Positions 4,896-11,915 of a stretch of 15,271 bases of DNA are shown piece by piece. This DNA is from JAJPIG01 sp035504735. Lineage in GTDB: Bacteria > Desulfobacterota > Binatia > Binatales > Binataceae. A program made the translations under genes and the position numbers. The stretch spans positions 1 to 15,271 of the forward strand of contig DATJRJ010000003.1 in the NCBI GenBank assembly GCA_035504735.1, read 5' to 3'. Under the pieces are notes generated by a model, which was not told where the DNA came from, did no database searches, and saw only the letters and a list, made by a program, of their open reading frames with translations. The first letter of the stretch is position 1; every line of letters starts with the position of its first letter.

Positions 4896-6584
4896 ATGGC
4901 GTACGACCTGCTGATTCGTAACGCAAAGATCTGCGACGGCTCGGGCGTCGCCGCTTATGACGGTGCCGTGGCAGTTGAAGGTGCCAAGATCGTTGCCGCA
5001 GGACGCGTAGAGGGCCACGCGCGCCGCGAGATCGATGCAGCCGGCAGAGTCCTCGCGCCCGGCTTCATCGACATCCATACGCATTATGATGCGCAGATTT
5101 CATGGGACCCGCTGCTGACGAGTTCGTGCTGGCACGGTATCACGACCGTACTGATGGGCAATTGCGGAGTCGGCGTCGCGCCCTGCAAGCCGGAGGCGCG
5201 CGGGATGCTGGCGTGGGATCTGGTGAACGTCGAGGCGATGCCCTATGACGTGCTGCTCGGCGGTGTCTCGTGGGAATGGGAGACGTTTCCCGAATACATG
5301 GCGGCGGCAACCAGAAAGGGCGTCGGCCTGAACGTTGGTTTCCTGGTGCCGCTTTCGGCGCTGCGCTCGTACGTGATGGGCGAGCAGGCCAGCGAGCGTG
5401 CAGCATCGGGCGACGAGATTCGGCGGATGTGCGCGCTGCTGCGCGAGGCGATCTTGGCGGGTGCTTACGGTTTTTCGCTGAGCCTGTTCGAGCTGCATAA
5501 CGGCTACCAGGGCCGGCCGCTTGCGAGCCGCCTTGCCAGCGTCGAGGAGCTGATGGCGCTCTCCCGCGTGATGCGGGAACTCAACAAGGGGATTATCGAG
5601 GTCAACGTCCCGCGCACCGGCGGAGTGATGTTGACGGACGAGGCGTTCGACATACTGGTGATACTTGCGCGCGAAAGCGGGCGCCCGGTGACGTGGCTCG
5701 CGCTGCTCGATTTTCCCGGCATGCCCGCCGACGTGCATCAGCACGTGATGGCGCGCTTCGAGCCGTTCCTCCGCCGCGGACTGAAGATCCTGCCGCAAAC
5801 CACGCCTCGCCCGCTGCGAGTCTTCACCACGCTGCGCGACCCGTTCCTGTTCGGCAGTTTTCGATGCTGGCGGGAGGCTCTCAACCGCAGCACCGAAGAG
5901 CAGATCGCGCTTTATCGATCACCGCGGTTTCGCGATGAATTTCGCACCGACCTGAAGGCCGGCGGTGGTGCCGCGTTTCGCGGCGATTGGGACACTATCG
6001 AGGTGGCGGGTGTGGCCCGCGCGGAAAACCGCCGGCTGATCGGCCGCACCGTCGAGCAAATTGCGGCGGCGCAGGCGCAAGATCCAATCGACGTCTTCCT
6101 CGACCTCGCCATCAGCGAGGAACTGGCGACCGGCTTCACGGTTTCGGTGGCGAACATCGATCCGGCGCGCGTCCAGATGCTGGTCACGATGCCGAACGTG
6201 CTGCTCGGACTCTCGGACGGAGGAGCGCACGTCAACCAGTTCTGCGATGCCGGCCTGCCGAGCTACGTGCTGCACGAATGGGTGAGCAAGCGTGGTGTCC
6301 TGACGCTCGAGGAGGCTGTGCGCAGGCTCACTTCGGAGCCCTCCGACTTCATGGGATTGCGCAGCAAGGGCCGCATCGCCATCGGTATGGACGCCGACCT
6401 GGTGCTGTTCGATCCGGACACGATTCGACCCTGTATCACCGAACAGCTCGACGACCTTCCCGGCGGCAAGCCGCGGCTGATCGAACGCGCCGAGGGCATC
6501 GGGCTGAGCGTCGTGAATGGCGAAATCCTTTTCCAGGACGGCATCTACCAGGGCTGCCTGCCGGGGCAACTGGTGAGATCGTGA
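4896..6584 (+). CDS. N-acyl-D-amino-acid deacylase-like amidohydrolase (COG3653 type)
   Basis: This 562-residue, metal-dependent amidohydrolase-superfamily enzyme is expected in the cytoplasm and to hydrolyse a C-N bond in an amide, cyclic amide or N-acyl amino acid. It opens with the small beta-sandwich MAYDLLIRNAKICDGSG. The barrel begins GFIDIHTHYDAQ, with metal ligands H61 and H63; C90 in MGNCGVG is the bridging Cys typical of D-aminoacylases; D441 in LSDGGAH is the catalytic Asp. A C-terminal sandwich with GRIAIGMDADLVLFDP closes the fold. The two further His ligands of characterised D-aminoacylases are not evident: the matching segments read IIEVNVPRTGG (233-243) and VTWLALLDFPG (265-275). 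I recall large uncharacterised actinobacterial relatives with the same look. A good ribosome site and the family-like N-terminus fix the start. It is 40 nt from the cupin gene and probably its operon partner. The substrate is unknown. Confidence 0.85.
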   Translation: MAYDLLIRNAKICDGSGVAAYDGAVAVEGAKIVAAGRVEGHARREIDAAGRVLAPGFIDIHTHYDAQISWDPLLTSSCWHGITTVLMGNCGVGVAPCKPEARGMLAWDLVNVEAMPYDVLLGGVSWEWETFPEYMAAATRKGVGLNVGFLVPLSALRSYVMGEQASERAASGDEIRRMCALLREAILAGAYGFSLSLFELHNGYQGRPLASRLASVEELMALSRVMRELNKGIIEVNVPRTGGVMLTDEAFDILVILARESGRPVTWLALLDFPGMPADVHQHVMARFEPFLRRGLKILPQTTPRPLRVFTTLRDPFLFGSFRCWREALNRSTEEQIALYRSPRFRDEFRTDLKAGGGAAFRGDWDTIEVAGVARAENRRLIGRTVEQIAAAQAQDPIDVFLDLAISEELATGFTVSVANIDPARVQMLVTMPNVLLGLSDGGAHVNQFCDAGLPSYVLHEWVSKRGVLTLEEAVRRLTSEPSDFMGLRSKGRIAIGMDADLVLFDPDTIRPCITEQLDDLPGGKPRLIERAEGIGLSVVNGEILFQDGIYQGCLPGQLVRS

Positions 6585-6624
6585 AAAATCTGCAACCTGT
6601 ATAACTCTCAAGAGGTGACTTACG

Positions 6625-6975
6625 ATGCGGCTATTTCGTCTCTACACCGGACAGGACGGGCAATCGCACATGCAGGAGCTGACGCTCCCTTTCGAACTCG
6701 AGGGGCATGCTGAGCGAACGCCGATGCAGGCAGCCACCGGCGTGATGTTCAGCCGGATGGCGCCGGGGACCTTCATGGATTGGCATAACGCGCCACGGCG
6801 TCAATACGTGATTACGCTGTCGGGCGCAGTCGAGATAGGACTTGGCGATGGTTCGGTGCATCGCGTCGGCGCTGGGGACGGCATCCTGGCCGAAGACCTG
6901 ACAGGCCGCGGCCATACCACGCGGGCGGTCGGCAACGAGCCGCGGGTCTCGATGGCAATCCCGCTCAAGGATTAG
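6625..6975 (+). CDS. Single-domain cupin protein
   Basis: This 116-residue protein is one small beta-barrel cupin. The first motif region reads WHNAPRRQYVITLSG, with H54 in place and Gln60 where a metal-binding Glu often stands, followed by the usual Gly turn (G67). The second motif reads GDGILAEDLTGRGHTT, with H97 as the conserved His. The ligand set is thus His, Gln, possibly D91, and His, which could still bind a divalent metal. An excellent Shine-Dalgarno (AGAGGTGA, 6611-6618) precedes the ATG. Small cupins next to catabolic enzymes may act as dioxygenases, isomerases or ligand binders; nothing here decides between these. It lies between the amidohydrolase and the Rieske oxygenase, with about 100 nt to the latter, and is likely co-transcribed with at least one of them. 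Confidence 0.8.
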   Translation: MRLFRLYTGQDGQSHMQELTLPFELEGHAERTPMQAATGVMFSRMAPGTFMDWHNAPRRQYVITLSGAVEIGLGDGSVHRVGAGDGILAEDLTGRGHTTRAVGNEPRVSMAIPLKD

Positions 6976-7075
6976 CGTCGGCAGCGACGCGACCCGGCCG
7001 GATCTCGCGGTCCGTGTCTCGCCGGCGATTCGGCGGCGGTGCTCCAAGATCAAATCACGCCGGAGGTTATGAATC

Positions 7076-8377
7076 ATGGCGGCGGGAAAGATCAGCTACG
7101 ACACGCTCGTTAAAGAAGATCAGGTTCACAGCCGGCTCTACTATGATGAGGCGATTTTCCAGGAGGAGATGGACCGTATCTTCTCCCACAACTGGGTCTA
7201 CGTCGGGCATGAGACCGAGGTCGTCGAGCCGGGAGAATTTGTCGGCCGCTGGATCGGACTGCAGCCGGTAATCCTGGTGCGCGATCGGCAACGCCGGTTG
7301 CATCTGCTGCTCAACCGCTGCCGTCATCGCTCCAACACGGTCTGCCAGCTCGAGCGCGGCAACGCGGCCGGCGGGTTTCGATGCGCCTATCATGGCTGGA
7401 CCTACGCCGCGAGCGGCGAACTGATCGGCATGCCTTACCCGGGCGGCTATGCGCCCGGCGATTTCGACAAGGCGGAACATGGCCTGCTGGAAGTAGCTCT
7501 GGAAGGCTACCAGGGCTTTCTGTTCGGCCATCTAAATCCCGATGGCCGTAGCCTGCTCGAGCATATCGGGGCGGCCAGCACCTTGTTGGACCAGGTAATC
7601 AACCTGGCGCCGGAGGGCGAGGTGATGCTCCGGGCGGGAATGCTCAAGCATAAGTATCGCGCCAACTGGAAGATGACGATGGAGAACGTGCTCGACGCGT
7701 ACCATCCGCCAATCCTGCACCAGTCGGCCTTCCATCTCGATTCGGGCAAAAGCTTCAACTGGGATTCGGTTTACGGACCCGACGGCACCGCGCGCACCCG
7801 CGACCTTGGCGATGGCCATGGTCAGATCGATTTCACCGCCCAGAACCGCAAGACCGGCTTTTTCTTTCAGGGTCTCAAAGGCGATGTCCCCGCGGCCGCG
7901 CAAAACGCCTATGTCGAGGGTTTGGTTCGGCGCCTCGGCAAGCAACGGGCCGCAGAAGTGATCGGCGATAGCGATCCGCATTTCACGATCTTCCCGAACT
8001 TCAACTACCTGCCGCCCGGCCAGGTCAGGTTGATTCGGCCGATCAGCGTCGATGAAACGCATATCTATTATTTTCCCGCGCTGCTCAAAGGCGCGCCCGA
8101 CGAGCTGAACCGCGAGCGTATTCGGCGTAGCGGCTATATGCATGGGCCGTCGGGCCTGCTCGCCCCCGACGACATCGACGTCTACGAGCGCAATCAGGAG
8201 GCCTTCAAGGCGCGCAAGGATGAATGGGTGCTGCTGGGACGCGGCATCCGCACCCAACGCCGCGACGAGGGCGGGTTCCTCGTCGGCAAGGCCTACGAAG
8301 AGACCACTCAGCGCGGCCTGTGGAACCATTACCGGCGCGTGATGACGCAGGCGCCGCCGGGAGACCAAGCGTCGTGA
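7076..8377 (+). CDS. Rieske aromatic-ring-hydroxylating oxygenase, alpha subunit (first copy)
   Basis: This 433-residue catalytic subunit of a cytoplasmic Rieske non-haem iron oxygenase inserts oxygen from O2 using electrons from a separate reductase. The N-terminal Rieske domain binds 2Fe-2S through C82-x-H84 (CRHRSN) and C103-x2-H106 (CAYHGW). The C-terminal domain has the mononuclear iron motif ENVLDAYHPPILH: D207 as electron bridge, and H210 and H215 as ligands. The third ligand is in LLAPDDIDVYERNQ (D365 or D366). Length and motif spacing are normal. GGAGG at 7062-7066 lies nine bases before the ATG; a second ATG at 7069 is out of frame. The stop overlaps the beta-subunit start in GTGA, so the two are translationally coupled and form a two-component terminal oxygenase. 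No ferredoxin or reductase gene follows. The substrate, probably aromatic, cannot be read from the sequence. Confidence 0.94.
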   Translation: MAAGKISYDTLVKEDQVHSRLYYDEAIFQEEMDRIFSHNWVYVGHETEVVEPGEFVGRWIGLQPVILVRDRQRRLHLLLNRCRHRSNTVCQLERGNAAGGFRCAYHGWTYAASGELIGMPYPGGYAPGDFDKAEHGLLEVALEGYQGFLFGHLNPDGRSLLEHIGAASTLLDQVINLAPEGEVMLRAGMLKHKYRANWKMTMENVLDAYHPPILHQSAFHLDSGKSFNWDSVYGPDGTARTRDLGDGHGQIDFTAQNRKTGFFFQGLKGDVPAAAQNAYVEGLVRRLGKQRAAEVIGDSDPHFTIFPNFNYLPPGQVRLIRPISVDETHIYYFPALLKGAPDELNRERIRRSGYMHGPSGLLAPDDIDVYERNQEAFKARKDEWVLLGRGIRTQRRDEGGFLVGKAYEETTQRGLWNHYRRVMTQAPPGDQAS

Positions 8378-8847
8378 CCATCGACTTTCGCGAGCTCGAG
8401 CAATTCATCTATCGCGAAGCGCGCCTGATGGACGAGCATCGCTACGAGGAATGGCTGGCGCTGTGGACCGAGGACGCGGTCTACTGGGTGCCATGTGGGC
8501 GTGACGATGCCGACCCGGAACGGGAGGTTTCTATTGTCTACGACCGCTGGCCGCAACTCGCCAATCGCATCCAGCGGCTCAAGACCGGCAAGGCTTTCGC
8601 CGAGGATCCGCCCTCGCGATTATGCCGCGTGGTTTCCAATATCGAGCTGGAAGAGGCCTCCGGCGGCGAAATCGTCGCGTGGTCGAATTTCGCGTTGGGC
8701 GATCTGCGCAAACATCAGGAGGTCCACTGGTATGGCCGCACGCTTCATCGATTGCGCCGTATCGATGGCGGCCTGCGAATCGCTTACAAGAAAGTTACCC
8801 TGCTCAACAACGACGAAGCGCTGCCGAATCTCGCCTTTCTCATCTGA
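8374..8847 (+). CDS. Ring-hydroxylating oxygenase, beta subunit
   Basis: This 157-residue structural subunit has the cone-shaped SnoaL/NTF2-like fold that packs with Rieske alpha subunits, classically as alpha3beta3. The N-terminal helix with EARLMDEHRYEEWLALWTED and the following YWVPCGRDDADPE are typical of the family, as are IYDR-like VYDRWPQL, the SNIELEE strand and the terminal KKVTLLNNDEALPNL. It carries no catalytic metal residues, as expected. The GTG start overlaps the alpha stop codon by 4 nt; longer readings of the frame start inside the alpha gene and lack family similarity. At 157 residues it is slightly short but complete. It could also serve the second alpha subunit encoded downstream, which has no beta gene of its own in view. 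Confidence 0.92.
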   Translation: MTIDFRELEQFIYREARLMDEHRYEEWLALWTEDAVYWVPCGRDDADPEREVSIVYDRWPQLANRIQRLKTGKAFAEDPPSRLCRVVSNIELEEASGGEIVAWSNFALGDLRKHQEVHWYGRTLHRLRRIDGGLRIAYKKVTLLNNDEALPNLAFLI

Positions 8848-8996
8848 CGCTTCTTGGATGAATAGCCCGCGTGTTTGATCGCAAATCGAGGATTGAAGCG
8901 AGCGCTACAGTTTAGCTTTTCGTCCGCGCCGCCACTTGATAGGTTTCATATACTTGGGCTTACCGCGCGCCGCTCATGGCGGGGACGCGCCCCGGG

Positions 8997-9002
8997 AAGG
9001 AG
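8997..9002 (+). promoter_or_regulatory. Ribosome binding site that sets the flavin oxidoreductase start
   Basis: AAGGAG nine bases before the ATG at 9012 favours that start over an in-frame ATG at 8976, which has no such site and would add 12 residues not typical of the family. Confidence 0.75.
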
Positions 9003-9011
9003 ATTTTCCGC

Positions 9012-10127
9012 ATGCAGGTCGGTGCCGCCGTAATTTTCCAGAACCCGCTCAATGAACGGGCGGACTTCGAGGTCTATCGCCACGAACTCGCGCTCGGCGA
9101 TCTTGCTGAACCGCTTGGTTTCGAATCGCTCTGGAGCGTAGAGCATCATTTCGACGATTACACGATGTGCCCCGACGTCCTGCAGTTCCTTTCCTACTAC
9201 GCCGGACGCACAAAGCACCTCAAGCTTGGTTCGATGGTGGTGGTGCTGCCCTGGCACGATCCAATTCGCGTCGCCGAGCAGGTCTCGGTGCTCGATCATT
9301 ATTCCAAAGGGCGCGTGATTCTGGGGCTCGGGCGCGGGCTCGCGCGCCTCGAGTTCGAAGGCTTCCGCATCCCGCTCGAGGAATCGCGCGAACGCTTCAT
9401 CGAATCAGCCACGATGCTACTCGAAGGCCTCGAGAACGGATTTATGGAGTTCGACGGCCGCCACATCAAGCAGCCGCGACGCGACATCCGGCCCAAGCCG
9501 CTGAAATCATTCAAGGGCCGCACCTATGCTGCCGCGGTATCGCCCGAGTCCTCGCGCATCATGGCCCAGCTTGGCATCGGCATCCTGATCATCCCGCAGA
9601 AACCGTGGGAAGCCGTCGCCAAGGAATTGGCGGACTATCGCAAGATCTATCAGCAGGTGAACGGCAGCGAGCCGCTCCCGACCATTACTTCCGGATGGGT
9701 TTTCTGCGATCGCAACGCCGACCGCGCGCACGAGATGGCGGTGCGCTACATCGGCGGCTACTGGCATACCGCGCTGCGCCACTACGAAATGACCGCCAAT
9801 CACTTCGGCCAGGCCAAGGGTTACGAGTTCTACCGGGAAATCTCGAAGAACCTGGCCAAGTCGGGAGCGGATGGAGCGGCGGACTATTTTCTGAATCTCC
9901 AGGTCTGGGGCACGCCGGAGCAATGCCTCGAGAAGATCGACGCTATCCGCCGGCGCGTGAATTCCGATCACTTCACCGGAGTTTTCAGCTACGCCGGGAT
10001 GCCGTACGACGAGGCCGAACGCAACATGCGCCTGTTTGCTGCCGAGGTCATGCCCGAGCTCAAGCGGCTTGCACCGTTATCCGCCGCCCCACAGCCCGGC
10101 GCGATGCAAAGCGGATCGCTCGCCTGA
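9012..10127 (+). CDS. LLM-class (bacterial luciferase-like) flavin-dependent oxidoreductase
   Basis: This 371-residue TIM-barrel protein belongs to the luciferase-like family, which uses FMN or F420 as cofactor, usually reduced by a partner enzyme, to oxidise or cleave organic compounds. The start MQVGAAVIFQNP is followed by LGFESLWSVEHHFDDY, the conserved FMN-pocket segment. DPIRVAEQVSVLDHYSKGR and LGLGRGLARLEFEGF are the family signatures, with EESRERFIE after them. The C-terminal half contains TYAAAVSPESSRIMAQLG and the GTPEQCLEKI segment before the last helices. The length is usual. It lies between the first oxygenase pair (164 nt upstream) and the second alpha subunit (22 nt downstream), so it very likely acts in the same pathway, for example as a monooxygenase on the product of one oxygenase. 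Whether it uses FMN or F420 cannot be decided here. Confidence 0.9.
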   Translation: MQVGAAVIFQNPLNERADFEVYRHELALGDLAEPLGFESLWSVEHHFDDYTMCPDVLQFLSYYAGRTKHLKLGSMVVVLPWHDPIRVAEQVSVLDHYSKGRVILGLGRGLARLEFEGFRIPLEESRERFIESATMLLEGLENGFMEFDGRHIKQPRRDIRPKPLKSFKGRTYAAAVSPESSRIMAQLGIGILIIPQKPWEAVAKELADYRKIYQQVNGSEPLPTITSGWVFCDRNADRAHEMAVRYIGGYWHTALRHYEMTANHFGQAKGYEFYREISKNLAKSGADGAADYFLNLQVWGTPEQCLEKIDAIRRRVNSDHFTGVFSYAGMPYDEAERNMRLFAAEVMPELKRLAPLSAAPQPGAMQSGSLA

Positions 10128-10149
10128 GCAGCGCCGCACGAGCATCAGC

Positions 10150-11475
10150 ATGGAACATTCCCGGCTGGCCGGCCTGGTGGTCGATAATCCGCGCGATTGT
10201 ATCTTTCGGGTCCATCGAGATGCCTACGCGTCGCGCGAGATTCTGGAACTCGAACGGCAGCGGATTTTCGATCGCTCGTGGCTCTACGTCGGGCACGAGT
10301 CCGAAGTTCCGGGGCCGGGCGATTTCATCACCCGCGAGGTCGCCGGACGCCCGCTAATTCTATGCCGCGACAGCGCGGGGGCGCTGCGCGTTCTGATCAA
10401 TAGTTGTACTCATCGCGGTGCGCAGGTCTGCCGCGAACGGCAGGGCAACGCGCGCAGCTTTCAATGCTTCTACCATGCGTGGACCTACAACAATGCCGGC
10501 GAGCTGATCGGCGTACCCGATGCGGCCGGTTACGGTCCAGACTTTCGCCGGCAGGAGCTCGGCCTCAAGGCGCCGCCGCGAGTAGTCAATTACCGGGGCC
10601 TGGTATTCGTCAGCTTCGATCCGGCAATCGAGGAGTTCACTGACTATCTGGCCGGCGCCCGCGAATACCTTGACGTCATTCTCGATCTCTCGGAAACCGG
10701 CATGGAAATAGTGGGCGGCGAACATCAATACTCAGTCCATGCCAACTGGAAAATGCAGGTCGAGAACACCGTGGACGATTACCACGTCGCGCCGCTGCAC
10801 AGTACCTATCTCAAGTACCTCGAACAGATAAACGGGATTGCCGGACCGGGGCTCATCGGGCGCGCTTACGACCTCGGCAATGGTCACTCGGTGATGGAGC
10901 GGCCACTGCCGGGCAGTCGGCCGATCGCGCGATGGGAACCGCGGCTCGGCGAGCAAGTGAGGCTTGAGCTCGAAGCGGTGCGCCGGCGGCTGGTCGAGCG
11001 CTTCGGCGCAGAGCGTGCCGAGCAGATGGCGAACCTCGACCGCAATCTCGTCATCTATCCGAACCTCATGATTCTTGACATCTGGGGCACCGCGTTCCGA
11101 ATCTGCTGGCCGCTGGCTGCCGACGAGATGCAGGTAACGGTGTGGACTTTTGGGCCGCGCGGCGAGCAGCCGAGCTGGCGCCGATACCGGCACGATAACC
11201 TGGTCAGCTTTCTCGGACCGGGCGGCTTGGGCACGGTCGACGATATCGAAGCGATGGAGTCATGTCAGCGCGGGTTCCGCGCAGCCAATGAAGTTTCATG
11301 GTGTCAGTTCTCGCGCGGCATGAATCGTCCCGCACTGGTTACCGACGAGGAGACTTTGCGGGCATTCTGGCGACGATGGCATCGGCAGATCATGGGCAAT
11401 GGCCGGCGGCGCACCCGACGTTCGCCACCGCCCACACGCATCTCCGCCGGGGACAATTCAGAAATCCGGGACTGA
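10150..11475 (+). CDS. Rieske aromatic-ring-hydroxylating oxygenase, alpha subunit (second, divergent copy)
   Basis: This 441-residue catalytic subunit is related to but clearly different from the first alpha subunit. The Rieske ligands are C86-x-H88 (CTHRGAQ) and C106-x2-H109 (CFYHAW; Ala replaces the usual Gly after His). The iron-site motif is ENTVDDYHVAPLH, with bridge D209 and ligands H212 and H217. The third Asp lies in LGTVDDIEAMES (D364 or D365). The N-terminus VFRVHRD-like IFRVHRDAYASREILELE is typical of benzoate/anthranilate-type alpha subunits. The ATG at 10150 is chosen because upstream readings overlap the previous gene and have no similarity; its Shine-Dalgarno is weak. The last roughly 25 residues are Arg/Pro-rich and look like an extension. 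No beta gene follows. It probably shares the upstream beta subunit or is an alpha-only oxygenase. Confidence 0.92.
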   Translation: MEHSRLAGLVVDNPRDCIFRVHRDAYASREILELERQRIFDRSWLYVGHESEVPGPGDFITREVAGRPLILCRDSAGALRVLINSCTHRGAQVCRERQGNARSFQCFYHAWTYNNAGELIGVPDAAGYGPDFRRQELGLKAPPRVVNYRGLVFVSFDPAIEEFTDYLAGAREYLDVILDLSETGMEIVGGEHQYSVHANWKMQVENTVDDYHVAPLHSTYLKYLEQINGIAGPGLIGRAYDLGNGHSVMERPLPGSRPIARWEPRLGEQVRLELEAVRRRLVERFGAERAEQMANLDRNLVIYPNLMILDIWGTAFRICWPLAADEMQVTVWTFGPRGEQPSWRRYRHDNLVSFLGPGGLGTVDDIEAMESCQRGFRAANEVSWCQFSRGMNRPALVTDEETLRAFWRRWHRQIMGNGRRRTRRSPPPTRISAGDNSEIRD

Positions 11476-11517
11476 GCGGGTGGTGATGCCGAGGTTGTTG
11501 CACACGACGATCGATGT

Positions 11518-11556
11518 CGCTCCGTGCGACACCGTGGCCGGAGCGGAATAGATTTT
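11518..11556 (+). terminator. Hairpin between the oxygenase and carboxylase-like genes, possible weak terminator
   Basis: CGCTCCG (11518-11524) and CGGAGCG (11539-11545) form a perfect 7-bp stem with a 14-nt loop, followed by GAATAGATTTT. The T run is short and delayed, so termination would be partial at best. It may reduce read-through from the oxygenase genes into the carboxylase-like set, or protect an mRNA end. Confidence 0.3.
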
Positions 11557-11579
11557 CTGATCGGATCGAGGTGATGTGA

Positions 11580-11915
11580 ATGCGAGTGCGTATCACGGAA
11601 TATCTCGAGGCCGACCTCGAGACCGAAAGTTGGGTTTGCAATCGCTGCCAAGCCGGACTCGGCGCGCTTAATCGTTCCTACAAGGAAGGCTGCCTGGTGC
11701 GTGAACGGGATCCGCGCGAAATACATCTTCCGGTCGGCTCTAATCGTGACTTCAATTTCAGCTTCGATCCCGACTGGATTCGGATCGTGGAATTTTATTG
11801 TCCGGGATGCGGTACGATGGTGGAGAATGAGTATCTGCCGCCCGGCCATCCGTTGACCTGGGATATCCAACTCGACATCAAAGATCTGAAGCGCAAGCGC
11901 GCGGTTGAAAAATGA
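11580..11915 (+). CDS. Small Cys-rich subunit like the small subunit of acetone/acetophenone carboxylases
   Basis: This 111-residue protein has two Cys pairs, C20-x2-C23 (CNRC) and C74-x2-C77 (CPGC), which together form a likely zinc site. ALNRSYKEGCLVRERDP in between is the segment I associate with acetone carboxylase gamma-type proteins. The classic acetone carboxylase gamma subunit is longer (about 165-170 residues), whereas the small subunit of acetophenone carboxylase is near this size (about 15 kDa). In those enzymes the small zinc protein belongs to the core complex with the HyuA- and HyuB-like subunits, which are exactly the next two genes. The ATG follows an in-frame TGA and a good GAGGTGAT ribosome site. 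The stop overlaps the next start in ATGA. Its presence is the best argument that the set is a carboxylase rather than a hydantoinase or oxoprolinase. Confidence 0.75.
   Translation: MRVRITEYLEADLETESWVCNRCQAGLGALNRSYKEGCLVRERDPREIHLPVGSNRDFNFSFDPDWIRIVEFYCPGCGTMVENEYLPPGHPLTWDIQLDIKDLKRKRAVEK

Noticed and set aside
5100..5798. Minus-strand ORF of 232 residues inside the amidohydrolase gene
   Set aside because: It is antisense to a well-supported gene and shows only the low-information composition of a frame shadow.
7532..8368. Minus-strand ORF of 278 residues opposite the first Rieske alpha gene
   Set aside because: The sense strand has all Rieske and iron-site motifs; the antisense frame has none that I recognise.
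9167..10357. Plus-strand ORF of 396 residues in another frame of the oxidoreductase gene
   Set aside because: It is a long open frame caused by high GC at third positions, Arg/Ala/Pro rich, and overlaps two genes with strong family matches.
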